Notes: generated by a model from the sequence alone, not told the origin. 64,000 nucleotides of DNA from Vitrella brassicaformis (GCA_001179505.1 CDMY01000284.1:11215-75214); one strand, 5' to 3'; counted from the first letter of the stretch, positions 1 through 9,150 are shown. Made by a program: numbers and translations.

Positions 1-2
1 CC

Positions 3-2021
3 CCACAAAGCGAATCAACATCCAATCAGACTGGTTCGGGTGAAACCTGCACAACCAAAACACACACACGACGATGTGACCTGTCTAGTGTGACTGTGTT
101 GAGCAAGAAGCAGCCTGCTCGACGAGCACCTGCTGCTGACCTGGCTCTGTTGTCTGCATTGGCGTGTGCGTCGGATGATGTCTTTGAGGAGGACACTGAC
201 TTGATAGTGAAGCTGTTGAGGGGTGACGCAAACACACACACAAGGGCAATGCACGCGTGTATCTCTGCACTCATCGTGAACGGTGAAATGACCATCGATG
301 ATGGCTTTGCTGCCCTGCTCTCTGACCTCGTGCCGCAGAATATGAGCGATTTGAAGAAGCTCAGCGCCGAGGAACAGAAGGAATGGTGGGAAGCCATCCA
401 CAAAGAGCACGATTCGATCGTCCGGAAGGATGTCAGGGATCTTGTCGATGTTGGTGAAGCCACGTCGAAGATCTTGCCGTGCAAAATCATCCTCACACAG
501 AAACCTGACAGAAAGAAAGCACGGATAGTGGTGTGCGGGAACGCACAGAGTCTGATGGACGTCGGGCAGACATTCGCCCCCACTCTCTCTGGCATTGCCA
601 TTCGTGTCTTTCTCTGTCTGTGTACGATGACGGGACGAACCATCTATCAGACCGATGTGGACGTCGCCTTCCTCAATTCTCCCTTGCCGTACCCTGTGTT
701 TGTCAGATGTCCTGAAGGATTTGAGATACCTGGAAAGGTCTGGCGCTTGAAAAGGGCCCTGTATGGCTTGAAAGAAGCCCCTCGCGCGTGGAATACGACG
801 CTTGTCAAGTTCCTGAAGGACAATGGGTTCGAACAGTGCCTCTGTGACCCGTGCATCTTCATTCATCGGCCGACTGACCTCTGGGTGGTGTTTGTAGTGG
901 ATGACATCCTCTACGCCCCCATGTCAGGCCGCGACGCGGACGCCGATTGGTTTCGTGAGCTCCTCAACCGCGAGTACGGTATCAAAGACCTGGGAAAGGC
1001 AGATGTGTTTGTGGGCATCAAGATTGAGCGTGATCCGCTCACCGGCGAGATGAAGCTCTCGCAGCGGGCGTACATCGAGAAGATCCTCAAGCGCTTCCGA
1101 TGGGAGCATTCCAACCCCGCGTCGACACCAGTGGCGAGCGGAGTGAAGCTCAGCAAAGACCACTGCCCCAGCACACCTGAGGAGAAAGAATGGAGCGCTT
1201 CCATGCAAGCCGTGTATCGGCAGGCGGTGGGAACACTGCTGTACCTGGCTGTGACGACGAGGCCCGACATCTCGTATGCAGTCAAGGAGGTGGCGATGTA
1301 CTGCCACAATCCAGGGCGGAAGCACTGGACGGCCGTAAAGCGCATCTTTCGGTACCTGAAGGGCACCAAGGATCACGGAATCATATTCAAGCCAGGCGAT
1401 GTGAATCATCTCTCAGTGCTTGGCTACGCTGATGCGAGCCACGCTGACCTGGACAACGGGAAGAGCACTGGCGGCTTTGCCCTCTACTTGGGTGGAAACC
1501 TTGTGTCGTGGAGGAGCCGCAATCAGACCCTGGTTGCTCTGAGTACCTGTGAAGCAGAGTACATCGCTCTGAATGAGTGCGCCAGAGATCTGGTGTTTGT
1601 CAGGCAACTAGCTGACTTCTTTCGCCTACCTGTGCAGCGAGCGAAGCTCATCACAGACAACAGAGGCGCTGGGTCGGTCTCCTACAACGAGGAAGTCAAG
1701 CAGAGAACACGTCACATACTGGTGCGATATCACTTTGTGCGTGATCTGGTCCTGAAAGGACAGCTCTGCGTCCACTGGATTGCTTCGAGCGAGAATACTG
1801 CTGACATCTTCACGAAGGGCCTCGACGAGGCGCAGCACGCTCATTTGAGGATGAAACTCCTCAACAATCCTGTGTTCGACGACGAAGGGACACCGATGGT
1901 GCCCGACGAGCCGCACGACAAGGTGCTGATGGCGCCTGATCAGTCACACAGCGCAAACACAGACTCACACGCCGCTGAATGCGCCCTGTGCTGCTTTCTG
2001 CGTTATGGTTCTGTCTGCTGA
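3..2021 (+). mobile_element. Ty1/copia-type retrotransposon, 3' part of pol (reverse transcriptase + RNase H), left-truncated by the window edge
   Basis: The frame is open from the first bases of the window to a TGA at 2019-2021, so this is the C-terminal part of a longer polyprotein; gag, protease and integrase would lie to the left. Visible in order: the copia RT signature with YQTDVDVAFLNSPL (near 640-680) and KRALYGLKEAPRAWN (near 750-790); the polymerase catalytic box VVFVVDDILYAP (near 885-920), the copia version of YxDD; the connection segment GTLLYLAVTTRPDISYAV (near 1230-1280); RNase H with GYADASHADLDNGKSTGG (near 1420-1475), the catalytic-type LSTCEAEYIAL (near 1540-1570) and ENTADIFTKGL close to the C terminus. 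No stop or frameshift interrupts the 670 codons seen, so the copy may be recent. Function by family: copying element RNA into DNA for integration. Antisense open frames here are shadows. Confidence 0.95.
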
Positions 2022-2082
2022 ATGCGGATACCTGTTTGAGAGGGGGAGATCGCTGTAATGCGATGCAGAAGGACAGCACAGT

Positions 2083-2270
2083 GCGAGAGGGGGTGTCAGA
2101 GGCTGCGTGTGTTGGGGTAGATCCCGCCGTGTACTGCAACTGCATGCTGAGAACCCTGAGCACTCCGAACTGTCCCTCCTTCTCGTGAACCGTCCCTCTG
2201 GCTCATCTGTTGCCTTAACGGGCAACGACAGCGATCCTCCACAGCCACTCTCATCTACCGACAGGAGTCG
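2083..2270 (+). repeat. Candidate polypurine tract and start of a 3' LTR of the copia element
   Basis: Two purine runs follow the pol stop codon: GAGAGGGGGAG at 2038-2048 and GCGAGAGGGGG at 2083-2093. The second is followed directly by TGTCAGAGG at 2094, and copia LTRs typically start with TG right after such a primer tract. The right end is not determined because the 5' LTR lies outside the window; 2270 is an arbitrary limit. A stem-loop-like inverted repeat (GTTGCC ... GGGCAAC) occurs near 2208-2226. The rest of 2022-2570 shows no gene. Confidence 0.4.
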
Positions 2271-2570
2271 CTCCTGAGATGCGCCACCCCGGGCCTCCCC
2301 CGCGCCGCAGAGCCGTCCCCCCTCGGCGCCGGAAGCTCCATCCGCTAGATACGGGTCAGTTGCAGGATGGGAACCCCTCGACTCCGCTCGAAAGACGACT
2401 CCGTTCGGGTGCGCGTCGTCGGCGGATCCCTGCCGCGCCTCGACTCGAGGACGGGCAGGAAGAAGTGACATCGTCACTTCATCGCCAAGTAGCGTGGTTT
2501 CAGCTCGAGATATGCGAGCTTTTGCGCGAGCTTTTGTGTGGAGGCTGCGACTACGCCACCATCTCCAACA

Positions 2571-3068
2571 ATGTCGGTAGCGCGGCGAGTTGCTCGTTTC
2601 TCAGGGCTCTCGGCAAGTGCAGAGGCAGTGGTGGCACGGCGATGCTTCGCCTGGCCCTCTGAAGCATCCAGCACGTCCACCTGCAGCCCTGCGGTGCGCA
2701 TCGCTCCTCCTGCGGTCATGTTTCCGTCGATCGGTCTCAGCAAGGAGGTCGACCGGTCTGCTGGCGTCATGGAGAGCAGCTGCAAGGCCTTCTTCACGAC
2801 AGTCATCCCTGCAAAATATCCAAGTAAGCAAGAACACGCCGCGCACAAGAAATGCACGGAGTCATCGTGTGTGTTTGAGCATTTAGAGGGTTACGAGCCT
2901 CCCAAGAAGACGACAGTGTCGCCGATCTCGTCAGTGGCGGGAGACGTTGATGACGCGAAGGCAGTCAAGAAGACGGGCATCAAGATCCCCACCAAGCGGG
3001 CGGTGCAGATGGCGCGCAAAGAGAAGACCGACAAGGTGTGGCTGGGCAGCCAAAACGCCACATACTGA
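2571..3068 (+). CDS. Unrecognised protein, possible mitochondrial targeting, one short in-frame intron
   Basis: The first good ATG is at 2571 and the frame ends with TGA at 3066-3068. The N terminus (MSVARRVARFSGLSASAEAV) is rich in Arg, Ser and Ala and lacks acids, like a mitochondrial presequence. A likely intron lies at 2824-2886 (GTAAGC ... TTAG, 63 nt, multiple of three, stop-free); removing it joins IPAKYP directly to KGYEPPKKTT, whereas reading through inserts a Cys/His-rich stretch. The spliced protein would be about 144 residues with a basic C-terminal half (KKTGIKIPTKRAVQMARKEK). I do not recognise the family. It starts about 475 bp downstream of the retrotransposon's possible LTR start. 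Confidence 0.55.
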   Translation: MSVARRVARFSGLSASAEAVVARRCFAWPSEASSTSTCSPAVRIAPPAVMFPSIGLSKEVDRSAGVMESSCKAFFTTVIPAKYPSKQEHAAHKKCTESSCVFEHLEGYEPPKKTTVSPISSVAGDVDDAKAVKKTGIKIPTKRAVQMARKEKTDKVWLGSQNATY

Positions 3069-3092
3069 CTGACTGACTGACTGGCTGACTGA
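3064..3092 (+). repeat. (CTGA)n short tandem repeat
   Basis: The sequence after the stop codon is a run of CTGA units with one variant CTGG unit, immediately 3' of the small gene ending at 3068. Confidence 0.8.
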
Positions 3093-5220
3093 CCTGCCCG
3101 CATCACACCCACCCTCATCCGCACGCGCCACTGGTCTCTGTCACTTCGTGTGTTTGGGAAGATTGAGGGCGTCCTCTGTGTGTGGGCGGCTGCCAAGCAG
3201 CTCCCTTGCCTGAGGGGATGGCCATGCAGTTTTGCACCCGTGTGAGACGGTGACGGTGTGCTGTCACCATTTCACCGTGCGTGTTACTTACATAGATGTG
3301 TGTCCACTTACTTGTGCTGACTGTTTTGGATGGTAAGAAAGACTACACGGCATGGCATGCAGCTTTTGCACCAACCGTACGCCCGACGGACATGTATACG
3401 CACCACCCACCCCTGTTGTCATTACCCACTTGCCTTGCCCCCTCATCCATCCACGTTGCTGCAGTGCTGCAGACACACATATGCGTAGTGGGCTGTGTTG
3501 TCCAACTCACCCAATGACTCGTGTGTCCGTTTTACATCTGTGGGAGAGGTCATGAGGAGGACAAGCTTTTTCGCGTCTACTGACAGCGTGCCTCGCTCAT
3601 CTCCTCGTCCGTCCTGTCTGGGCATGTGGATGGCGGGCTTAGCATTTTGGTAGTAGATGGAACATACGTGTGAGAGATCGTTTCAAAGCTGCTGCATCCA
3701 TCCATCGATTCGATGCACTGAGTGGCAGTCAGTGGGATGGAGGAAGGGGACAGGGCAGTTCACAGCCTGCAGTGGGTGTGTTATCCAGTTCCATATGCGT
3801 ATGCTCTTCTTGGCGCTGTGCTTGCCAAGACGGACCGTCGCTCATCCATGTCATCGATGTGACGGCCCATGGCGGGCATGGCTGAGGATGGCTTGCGTGC
3901 TGTGGATTCCTATGGGTGAAAATTTCACACGACATTTGGATCGATGGATGGAATGACGAGGCCTTCATCGATGGTGCTTTGCTAAGCTGCCAAAGCATCC
4001 TTTTCATGCGAGCTTGTGGCGAGAATCGCGGCGAGAATTCGAATTCTCGCCGTCTCGAGACGGTTTTCTCAAAGAAAAAGAAACAGCAGACAGTTTCCAC
4101 GCCAGCTCTCCTCATCCTTCACTGTTCGCCTCACATCTTCTTCGTTTCTTCTCTTTCTTCGGCGGGAGTTGTCGGGCGCCATCGGCCCGAGGCCCACGCA
4201 GCCCCCTCCGCTCGCCGTTTTCGAAGAGGACGAGTCCACCTGACCGCCCCTGACCCGCCCGCCCATCAGAAGCTGACTTCAGCCTGAGCCTCCCTCCTCC
4301 CTTCGTGAGTGATCGTTGGCTTGCGTGGTTCGCCCCTCAACTTTTCCGAATGTCGTCGGGAACTTCTTACCGCTGTGCCGCGAGGGAGGCCTCGCCTGGT
4401 GGCGCCCTGCCTTCTGTGGAGCGGCTGGCGACTCCCTGGCGCCTGCAGAGTGCGCACTTTCGCATAATGATACCATAATCCGCCTCCGTCAGGTGAGTAT
4501 ATATGAGTGTGGCCTCGTGGGTCATGTGTCTTGGGTGTGGTGATGGTTTGGTGTGTGGATGATGTGTAGGGATGAAGGCATGAGGCATTCCTTTGCCATG
4601 AGTGTGCTGAGATGCCTCCTGTTGCCGTCTTTGTGCGTGCAGATGAGGTGGTTCATTCTTTTCGTCCCCCTTGTCTTTTTCTCGACGCATCTATATGAAG
4701 GTTGGTGAGGTGTGTGAGCGCCTCACTCAGTCTCATGTTCACGTTCACGTCGGGTTTCCTTTCTGCTGCTTTCCAGGAACGCGATCCTTCGGTCCGACGA
4801 AAAAGAGGGCGAAAAAGAGACAGAAAAGCTTTGTCTAATCAATCTTTCTCTTGCAGCCGAGAAGTTTTCCCAACGACGACAACCTCCTGCCCAACGAGAA
4901 GGCATGCGTATGGAAGCTAGAAAGGTAGTCGCGTATTCACGTGCACTGCCAGAGATTCAGAACGCTCACTGATTTCTTCAGCAGAGAAACGAGCTGTGTC
5001 TTCAGACAAGAGCGGAGCTTCTAAGTAGGCCAGTCACTGCATTCGCGCCGCCACTAAGGGCTCTATATATCATGACGAACACTCCACATCAGTCCCTTTT
5101 GCCTTTCCTTTCAGCTCAGCGAGAGAAGTCTGGCGGCGGCATTTTCTTCCTTCCCTTTCTCGGTGGCCGAGAAGGTACGTAAGTAAGGCAGGAAAAAGAG
5201 GATAAAGCGCATATTTGCTC
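3093..5220. other. Gene-poor 2.1-kb stretch
   Basis: Only short, overlapping and mutually inconsistent open frames occur here; none has coherent splice sites or protein-like composition. It contains the palindrome pair at 4021-4070, a pyrimidine-rich zone at 4100-4160, and from about 5100 the sequence resembling the 5' leader repeated at about 8400-8490 (GGTACG...GTAAGT followed by a purine-rich AGAAAGAAGAGG-like run). Confidence 0.5.
4021..4070. repeat. Two overlapping perfect palindromes
   Basis: Positions 4029-4052 form a perfect 24-bp inverted repeat centred on TTCGAA (arms CGGCGAGAATTC). Overlapping it, 4050-4063 is a second perfect 14-bp palindrome centred on CTCGAG. Short outer arms GAGAA (4021-4025) and TTCTC (4066-4070) also pair. 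No gene is evident around it. It may be a regulatory site, a cruciform-forming element or part of a small inverted-repeat element; the sequence alone does not decide. Confidence 0.7.
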
Positions 5221-5583
5221 ATGTCTCCTCTGTGTTTCCTCAATTTCCTTTCGCACACTTGGTCGCTTCGGCGGCCATCTACCGGCCCCAAGCTGCAGCA
5301 TCCGGACGACCCCGCAGAAATTGTCGTCGACCCCGGAGATTGGGGGACCTGCATGGCCAATGCGGTTCTGCTCGCCACGGGTAAGCGTTTACACTCGCAC
5401 TCACGAAAGAGGAGTGCGTTCGCTTTGGCTGGCACGATAAAATGCGTACCTGTGGTGTGTTTCTATGGCGAGACTCAGGAGCTCGAGCGGCGTCCGGACG
5501 CCATCTCAGACGCCGAGTGGGACGCCTTCTGTTATGTTGTTCCTCAGACACGGAAGCGGCGTTGGCTGGTTCAGAGGACGTGA
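5221..5583 (+). pseudogene. Array copy A: leader exon plus ELxRR-type exon, reading frame not matched across the splice
   Basis: First recognisable unit of the exon-module array. An ATG at 5221 opens a hydrophobic leader (MSPLCFLNFLSHTWSLRRPS) followed by PAEIVVDPGDW and a GTAAGC donor at 5381. The next module begins after CAG at 5478 with ELERRPDAISDAEWDAF. The leader and its upstream DNA resemble the region before 8492, and the ELERR module matches those at 5937, 6464 and 7836. The donor at 5381 leaves phase 1, while the ELERR frame needs phase 0, so the two modules do not join in frame as in the other copies. This suggests decay or an unseen alternative splice. Confidence 0.4.
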
Positions 5584-5760
5584 AAGGATGTATGCGATGC
5601 ACCATGCACGCACGATTGTTCCTTCTCATCTGATGTGTTACTGTACTCTTCCTCAGAGGCGGGAGGCTGCCACTAAGGCGGCTTTTCAGAGGGGGAGCTG
5701 TTGCTGCTCTGGGAGCGGAGAGCACCCCCGTATCGGCACCTTTGTGTGAGCGCCCCCCCC

Positions 5761-6249
5761 ATGTCGCTGTACGTGCCGCCTTCTGCCCTCCCCAGGGCGC
5801 CGGCCATCGCCGAGGAGTACAGGAGGGACAAGCTGCTGGCCGTCAAGTCCCCGGGTGTAAGCGGCCTCACACTTAGAGAGGGAGTTCCGTTGGCTTGACA
5901 TATATGGCTTCCGTGACGTGTCCGTTTATGTGGCAGGAGCTCAAGAAGCGTCTGGCTGCCGTGACGGAGGAGGAGCTCCGCCTCTTGCTGGGGCAGGGCC
6001 TTGGGCGGGTTGAGAAGCAGAGAGAGGTATGCGAGCCAATGCATTCTCTCTCTGTGTGGTGCAGTGGAGCACACCGATTCCTTCTCTGTTGATGTGTCAT
6101 GTTGTTCCTCAGGGGCGAAGGCGCAGATCGAGGCGCTCAAGGCCAAGGTAGAGGCCATCAGGGAGCGGGAGCTTACGCATGCGATCGCCTTTTCAGGAGG
6201 AGCTGCTGTTCTGTTCTGTGAGCAGAGCAGCCCGTGTCGTCGCCTGTGA
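5761..6249 (+). pseudogene. Array copy B: three-exon unit with frameshift and lost donor
   Basis: Exon 1 at 5761-5856 (MSLYVPPSALPRAPAIAEEY ... AVKSPG, donor GTAAGC), exon 2 at 5937-6026 (ELKKRLAAVTEEELRLLLGQ ... KQRE, donor GTATGC), exon 3 from 6113 carrying a coiled-coil motif AQIEALKAKVEAI. It closely parallels copy C about 500 bp downstream. Two lesions relative to copy C: the exon 3 acceptor puts AQIEALKAK out of frame with exon 2, and the GTACGC donor that ends this exon in copy C is CTTACGC here. I infer a decaying duplicate; without transcripts an alternative splice cannot be excluded. Confidence 0.45.
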
Positions 6250-6261
6250 GTGAGTGCCGTC

Positions 6262-7137
6262 ATGGCGCTGTACCCTATGCCCTACCCTCTGTCACCCTCT
6301 GCCCTCGTCAGGGCGCCGGCCAACGCCGAGGACATCGTCCTCGACCCCCGGGACTACAAGGCGGCCAAGAGGAGCGCCAAGCTACTGGCCCTCAAGTTCC
6401 CAGGCGTAAGCAGCCCCACAGTCGCCTCGCGCTCACCATCCATGTGATTTGTCCGTGTGGCAGGAACTCGAGAAGCGTATCGGCCACACGGACGAGCGTG
6501 ACGGCCTGCTGGAGGCGTGCGCCAAGCGGGTCGAGAGGAAGAAGGTAAGCCAATGCTCTCTCTCTCTCACTCTCTCCGTGGTGCGCAGCACGCCGATTCC
6601 TTCTCTTTTGATGTGTTGTGTCGTTGCTCAGAAGGTGCCCCTGAAGGCGCAGATCGAGGCGCTCAAGGCCGAGGTAGAGGCCATGAAAGAGCGCCTGGTA
6701 CGCATTCGACATGCGCCGCACCACTCACACACAGCACCTGCACACACAGAGACCTTTGACACAAATGGCCTGTATGCTGTGTTTTTCAGAGTTGCCACGC
6801 GGGCCTGCAGGCCGAGGTGGCGGGTTTGAAGGCCAAGAAGGCCTTCTTGAAGGAGACGGAGGAGGTGGCGGCTGCCCACAAGGCAGAGCACAGGGCGTCC
6901 ACCAGCACTACCGCCCCTCCTCCGGCGTGGAATGGGGTGCGGGGCGAGCTTGTGTACTGGGAGTACACAGGGATGGGCGTGTGGGAGGCCAGGAGCGAAG
7001 CACAAGATGCGACCATGCGGCTCAAGAAGTGGTGGCGGGACCGCCTCGAGCAGTGGTGGCCATCACCCCACGACGACCGGCAGCCTCAGGTGCTGCACTC
7101 GCCCCCGGGGCCTCGGGGGCGTCCCTGCGACTGCTGA
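6262..7137 (+). CDS. Array copy C: four-exon gene, coiled-coil plus Trp-rich C-terminal domain, unrecognised family
   Basis: A consistent model has exons 6262-6405, 6464-6544, 6632-6697 and 6790-7137, all junctions phase 0, giving about 212 residues. Exon 1 encodes MALYPMPYPLSPSALVRAPA ... LLALKFPG; exon 2 ELEKRIGHTDERDGLLEACA; exon 3 an amphipathic helix AQIEALKAEVEAMKERL; exon 4 more helix (LQAEVAGLKAKKAFLKE), a Thr/Pro linker and a Trp-rich C-terminal block with WNGVRGE, VYWEYTG, VWEARSEAQD and KKWWRDRLEQWW. The C-terminal block recurs in the gene at 8492. Function unknown. The acceptor-like CCCTCGTCAG inside exon 1 (6302-6311) means an upstream exon could be spliced in instead of starting at 6262. 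Confidence 0.5.
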
Positions 7138-7156
7138 GGGCCTCGAGGCGCTCGGT

Positions 7157-7177
7157 ATTGCTGCCTACATTTTATAT
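7157..7177 (+). repeat. 3'-end element of the array, copy 1 (CTGCCTACATTTTATAT)
   Basis: An AT-rich motif near the 3' end of copy C. Near-identical strings occur at 8217-8237 and 9129-9150, each downstream of or at the end of an array unit, so it is duplicated along with the genes. It may lie in the 3' UTR or polyadenylation region. Confidence 0.55.
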
Positions 7178-7179
7178 CT

Positions 7180-7460
7180 CTATGTCTTTTCTCCCTCTAA
7201 CGTCGACCGCCTGGAGAGGTACAAGGGAATGGAAGAGCACTTTGGAGAGCATGATGTCTCTCCCCTGTCCATGTGTCGGCAGTCTCAGTCGTTGGCCATC
7301 GAGAGGCGCAAGGGGCCCGAATGAGACAAGACGGCCGCTTCTTCCCAGGCGTAAGTGGGCTCACGCTGGAGTGACAACGCCTTCATTGCTTTGCTTGGTG
7401 TGTGTGTCTCACAGGAGCTGAAGTGTTGCATCATCGAGGCATTCACTAAGTGAGAAAACG
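7180..7460 (+). pseudogene. Array remnant D: degenerate module pair
   Basis: Between the two better genes lies a fragment that retains a TTCCCAG-GCGTAAGT donor context (near 7344-7356) like the KFPG exon ends, then CACAG followed by ELKCCIIEAFTK at 7415-7450 ending in a stop. It has no leader and no C-terminal module. I read it as a decayed copy. Confidence 0.35.
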
Positions 7461-7526
7461 GCTTCTGCCAAATGCTACTTAGTGAGATGGTATTGAGCGA
7501 TCAGAACGCGCTATTCACTTTGTGTT

Positions 7527-8249
7527 ATGCGGCTTTGTAGAGGCCTGAGGACGATGGATCATTGTCCTTCGAGTGGATTGTTGCCGCTGCTGCTGCTGCT
7601 GCTGCTTGCGACGTGTGATGAGACAGCGCCTGATGCCATTGGCCCGCTGCCGCCCATGCCGCAGAGCCTTCAGGCTCCCCGCGACCTTTCCGAGGTCGCC
7701 CTCGACATCAGGGGTGACCTGGACACGCTCATGAAGGACATCGGGAGGCTGCTGTACTTCCTCCCTGGTGTAAGTGGCCAGATGGATACACATCAGAAGG
7801 CACTTGATGTCCCGCATTTGATGTGTGTGTGACAGGAGCTGGAGCGTCGCATTCGCTCCTTCACCGATGAGGAGTACGACATCTATCACACGCGGCTCGA
7901 TGAGATGGTACTCAAGGCAGCTATATGGATGCCCTTTTCTGCGCGTCAACCAATTCTCATCTTCGTGTATGTCGTGTGCGTTGTGGGATGTTTGCAGAAC
8001 AGCACGCCGGGCTTTTTTGAGGCCCTCGCTGCTTCATCGCAGCTGGAGGACAGCCGCAGCCGCAGCCGCAGTCGGAGCCAGATGCCGCCCCCACTCCCAC
8101 ACAGTCACCTGAGGCGCCCCCCACACACACAGACCCGCAGCCCGTCAGCCCTTTCTTTGGCTGGCAACGTGTCCTACTACTACTACCCGCCCCAGCCCCA
8201 CCGCCAGGCCTCAGATATCGCTGCCTTCATTTTATATTCGATGGGCTGA
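7527..8249 (+). CDS. Array copy E: predicted secreted protein, three exons, unrecognised family
   Basis: Exons 7527-7769, 7836-7907 and 7998-8249, all phase-0 junctions, introns 66 and 90 nt, about 188 residues. The N terminus has a strong signal-peptide core, SGLLPLLLLLLLATCDE, either from the ATG at 7527 or from a second ATG ten codons later (MDHCPSSG...). The rest of exon 1 (APRDLSEVALDIRGDLDTLM ... LLYFLPG) matches the KFPG module and exon 2 (ELERRIRSFTDEEYDIYHTR) the ELxRR module of copies A-C. Exon 3 differs: it carries alternating Ser-Arg dipeptides (SRSRSRSRSQ), Pro-rich sequence and YYYYPPQP, and lacks the Trp-rich block. Its end overlaps the conserved CATTTTATAT element. Confidence 0.55.
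8217..8237 (+). repeat. 3'-end element of the array, copy 2
   Basis: CGCTGCCTTCATTTTATAT here overlaps the last codons (IAAFILYSMG) of copy E. It is homologous to the elements at 7157 and 9129. Confidence 0.55.
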
Positions 8250-8491
8250 TGACAACCACCCTTCAACCGCACTCACTGCCTTGTCTGTCCCGCGGCGTGC
8301 ATATCTATCGAAGGTGAGCTGTCAAACAGACTTACTTATCAACTCCCGTGTACGTACGTGTCTCGGGTCTGCACTCGTTCAAGATTGGATTGGCTGCTGC
8401 GAATGCATTGGTCGCATTCATTAACATTCCCGGCGGCGCTGCAGGTACGGACGGACGTAAGTGAGACAGACACGAAAGAAAGAAGAGGCTC

Positions 8492-8878
8492 ATGAAGATT
8501 CGTTTCCTGTGTTCTCTGTTTGTCTGCGCATATTTTGGCCGCTCCGGCGGCCACCGAGAGAGAGATCTACCGAGTGCCCAGCTCACCCCCCCACCAGCAC
8601 CCTACTTGCACCCGTCCCCACTGCTCCCCTTCGAGCCCGACATGGCCGTGCTGGTGATGGGCCCGGCGCCTCACACCCCCGAGGCCGCCCGGCTGGGCTT
8701 CATGGAGGGGTGGATTTGGAACGGGGTGCGGGGGGAGTACGAGCGGTGGGAGGACGACCGCCGGGAGCGTGTGTGGGAGGTCAGGAGTGAGAGCCAGGAC
8801 CTCACCATGGTCAGGAAGAAGCAGTGGCGGGACGAGCTCGAGGGGTGGATGGCACTTCTCCCCCGCTGCTGCCGATAG
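8492..8878 (+). CDS. Array copy F: single-exon predicted secreted protein with the Trp-rich domain
   Basis: The ATG at 8492 opens a signal-peptide-like N terminus (MKIRFLCSLFVCAYFGRSGG), then a Pro-rich linker and the Trp-rich block WIWNGVRGEYERWEDDRRE, VWEVRSESQD and KKQWRDELEGWM, ending with TAG at 8876-8878 (128 residues). The leader and 5' DNA resemble copy A, and the Trp-rich block matches exon 4 of copy C (WNGVRGE, RSEAQD and WRDRLE there). It lacks the ELxRR and coiled-coil exons, as if the leader were joined straight to the last module. Function unknown. Confidence 0.6.
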   Translation: MKIRFLCSLFVCAYFGRSGGHRERDLPSAQLTPPPAPYLHPSPLLPFEPDMAVLVMGPAPHTPEAARLGFMEGWIWNGVRGEYERWEDDRRERVWEVRSESQDLTMVRKKQWRDELEGWMALLPRCCR

Positions 8879-8896
8879 ATAGCCACGGCGCCTAGG

Positions 8897-8920
8897 AGCC
8901 AGCCAGCCAGCCAGCCAGCC
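8897..8920 (+). repeat. (CCAG)n short tandem repeat
   Basis: Six CAGC/CCAG units directly downstream of copy F. Confidence 0.85.
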
Positions 8921-9128
8921 TGTGTGCGTGCATGTAGGTGAGCAGCACACACACAGATGGGATGGCAGAAAGAAAGTCGAACACACACACCTTCATTGTT
9001 TTTGTCCGTTTTTCTCGTCAGATTGAGCGATTCGGGTGAGCCTGTGAGAAGGGGTTCAAGACGGCCGAGGAGCGGCCGAGGAATGACCGCCCGACACGCA
9101 GTGGACAGATTGTGTGGTTAGACCATGG

Positions 9129-9150
9129 AATCGCCGCCTACATTTTATAT
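9129..9150 (+). repeat. 3'-end element of the array, copy 3
   Basis: TCGCCGCCTACATTTTATAT followed by TTGCATGTCT and, 40 bp on, TCATCGACCG, paralleling TATGTCTTTT and CGTCGACCG after the copy at 7157. It marks the right border of the array. Nothing else is evident in 8921-9460. Confidence 0.55.

Noticed and set aside
15-866. 283-codon open frame antisense to the copia reverse transcriptase
   Set aside because: It mirrors the RT coding strand, has no domain features of its own and its composition is explained by the opposite strand.
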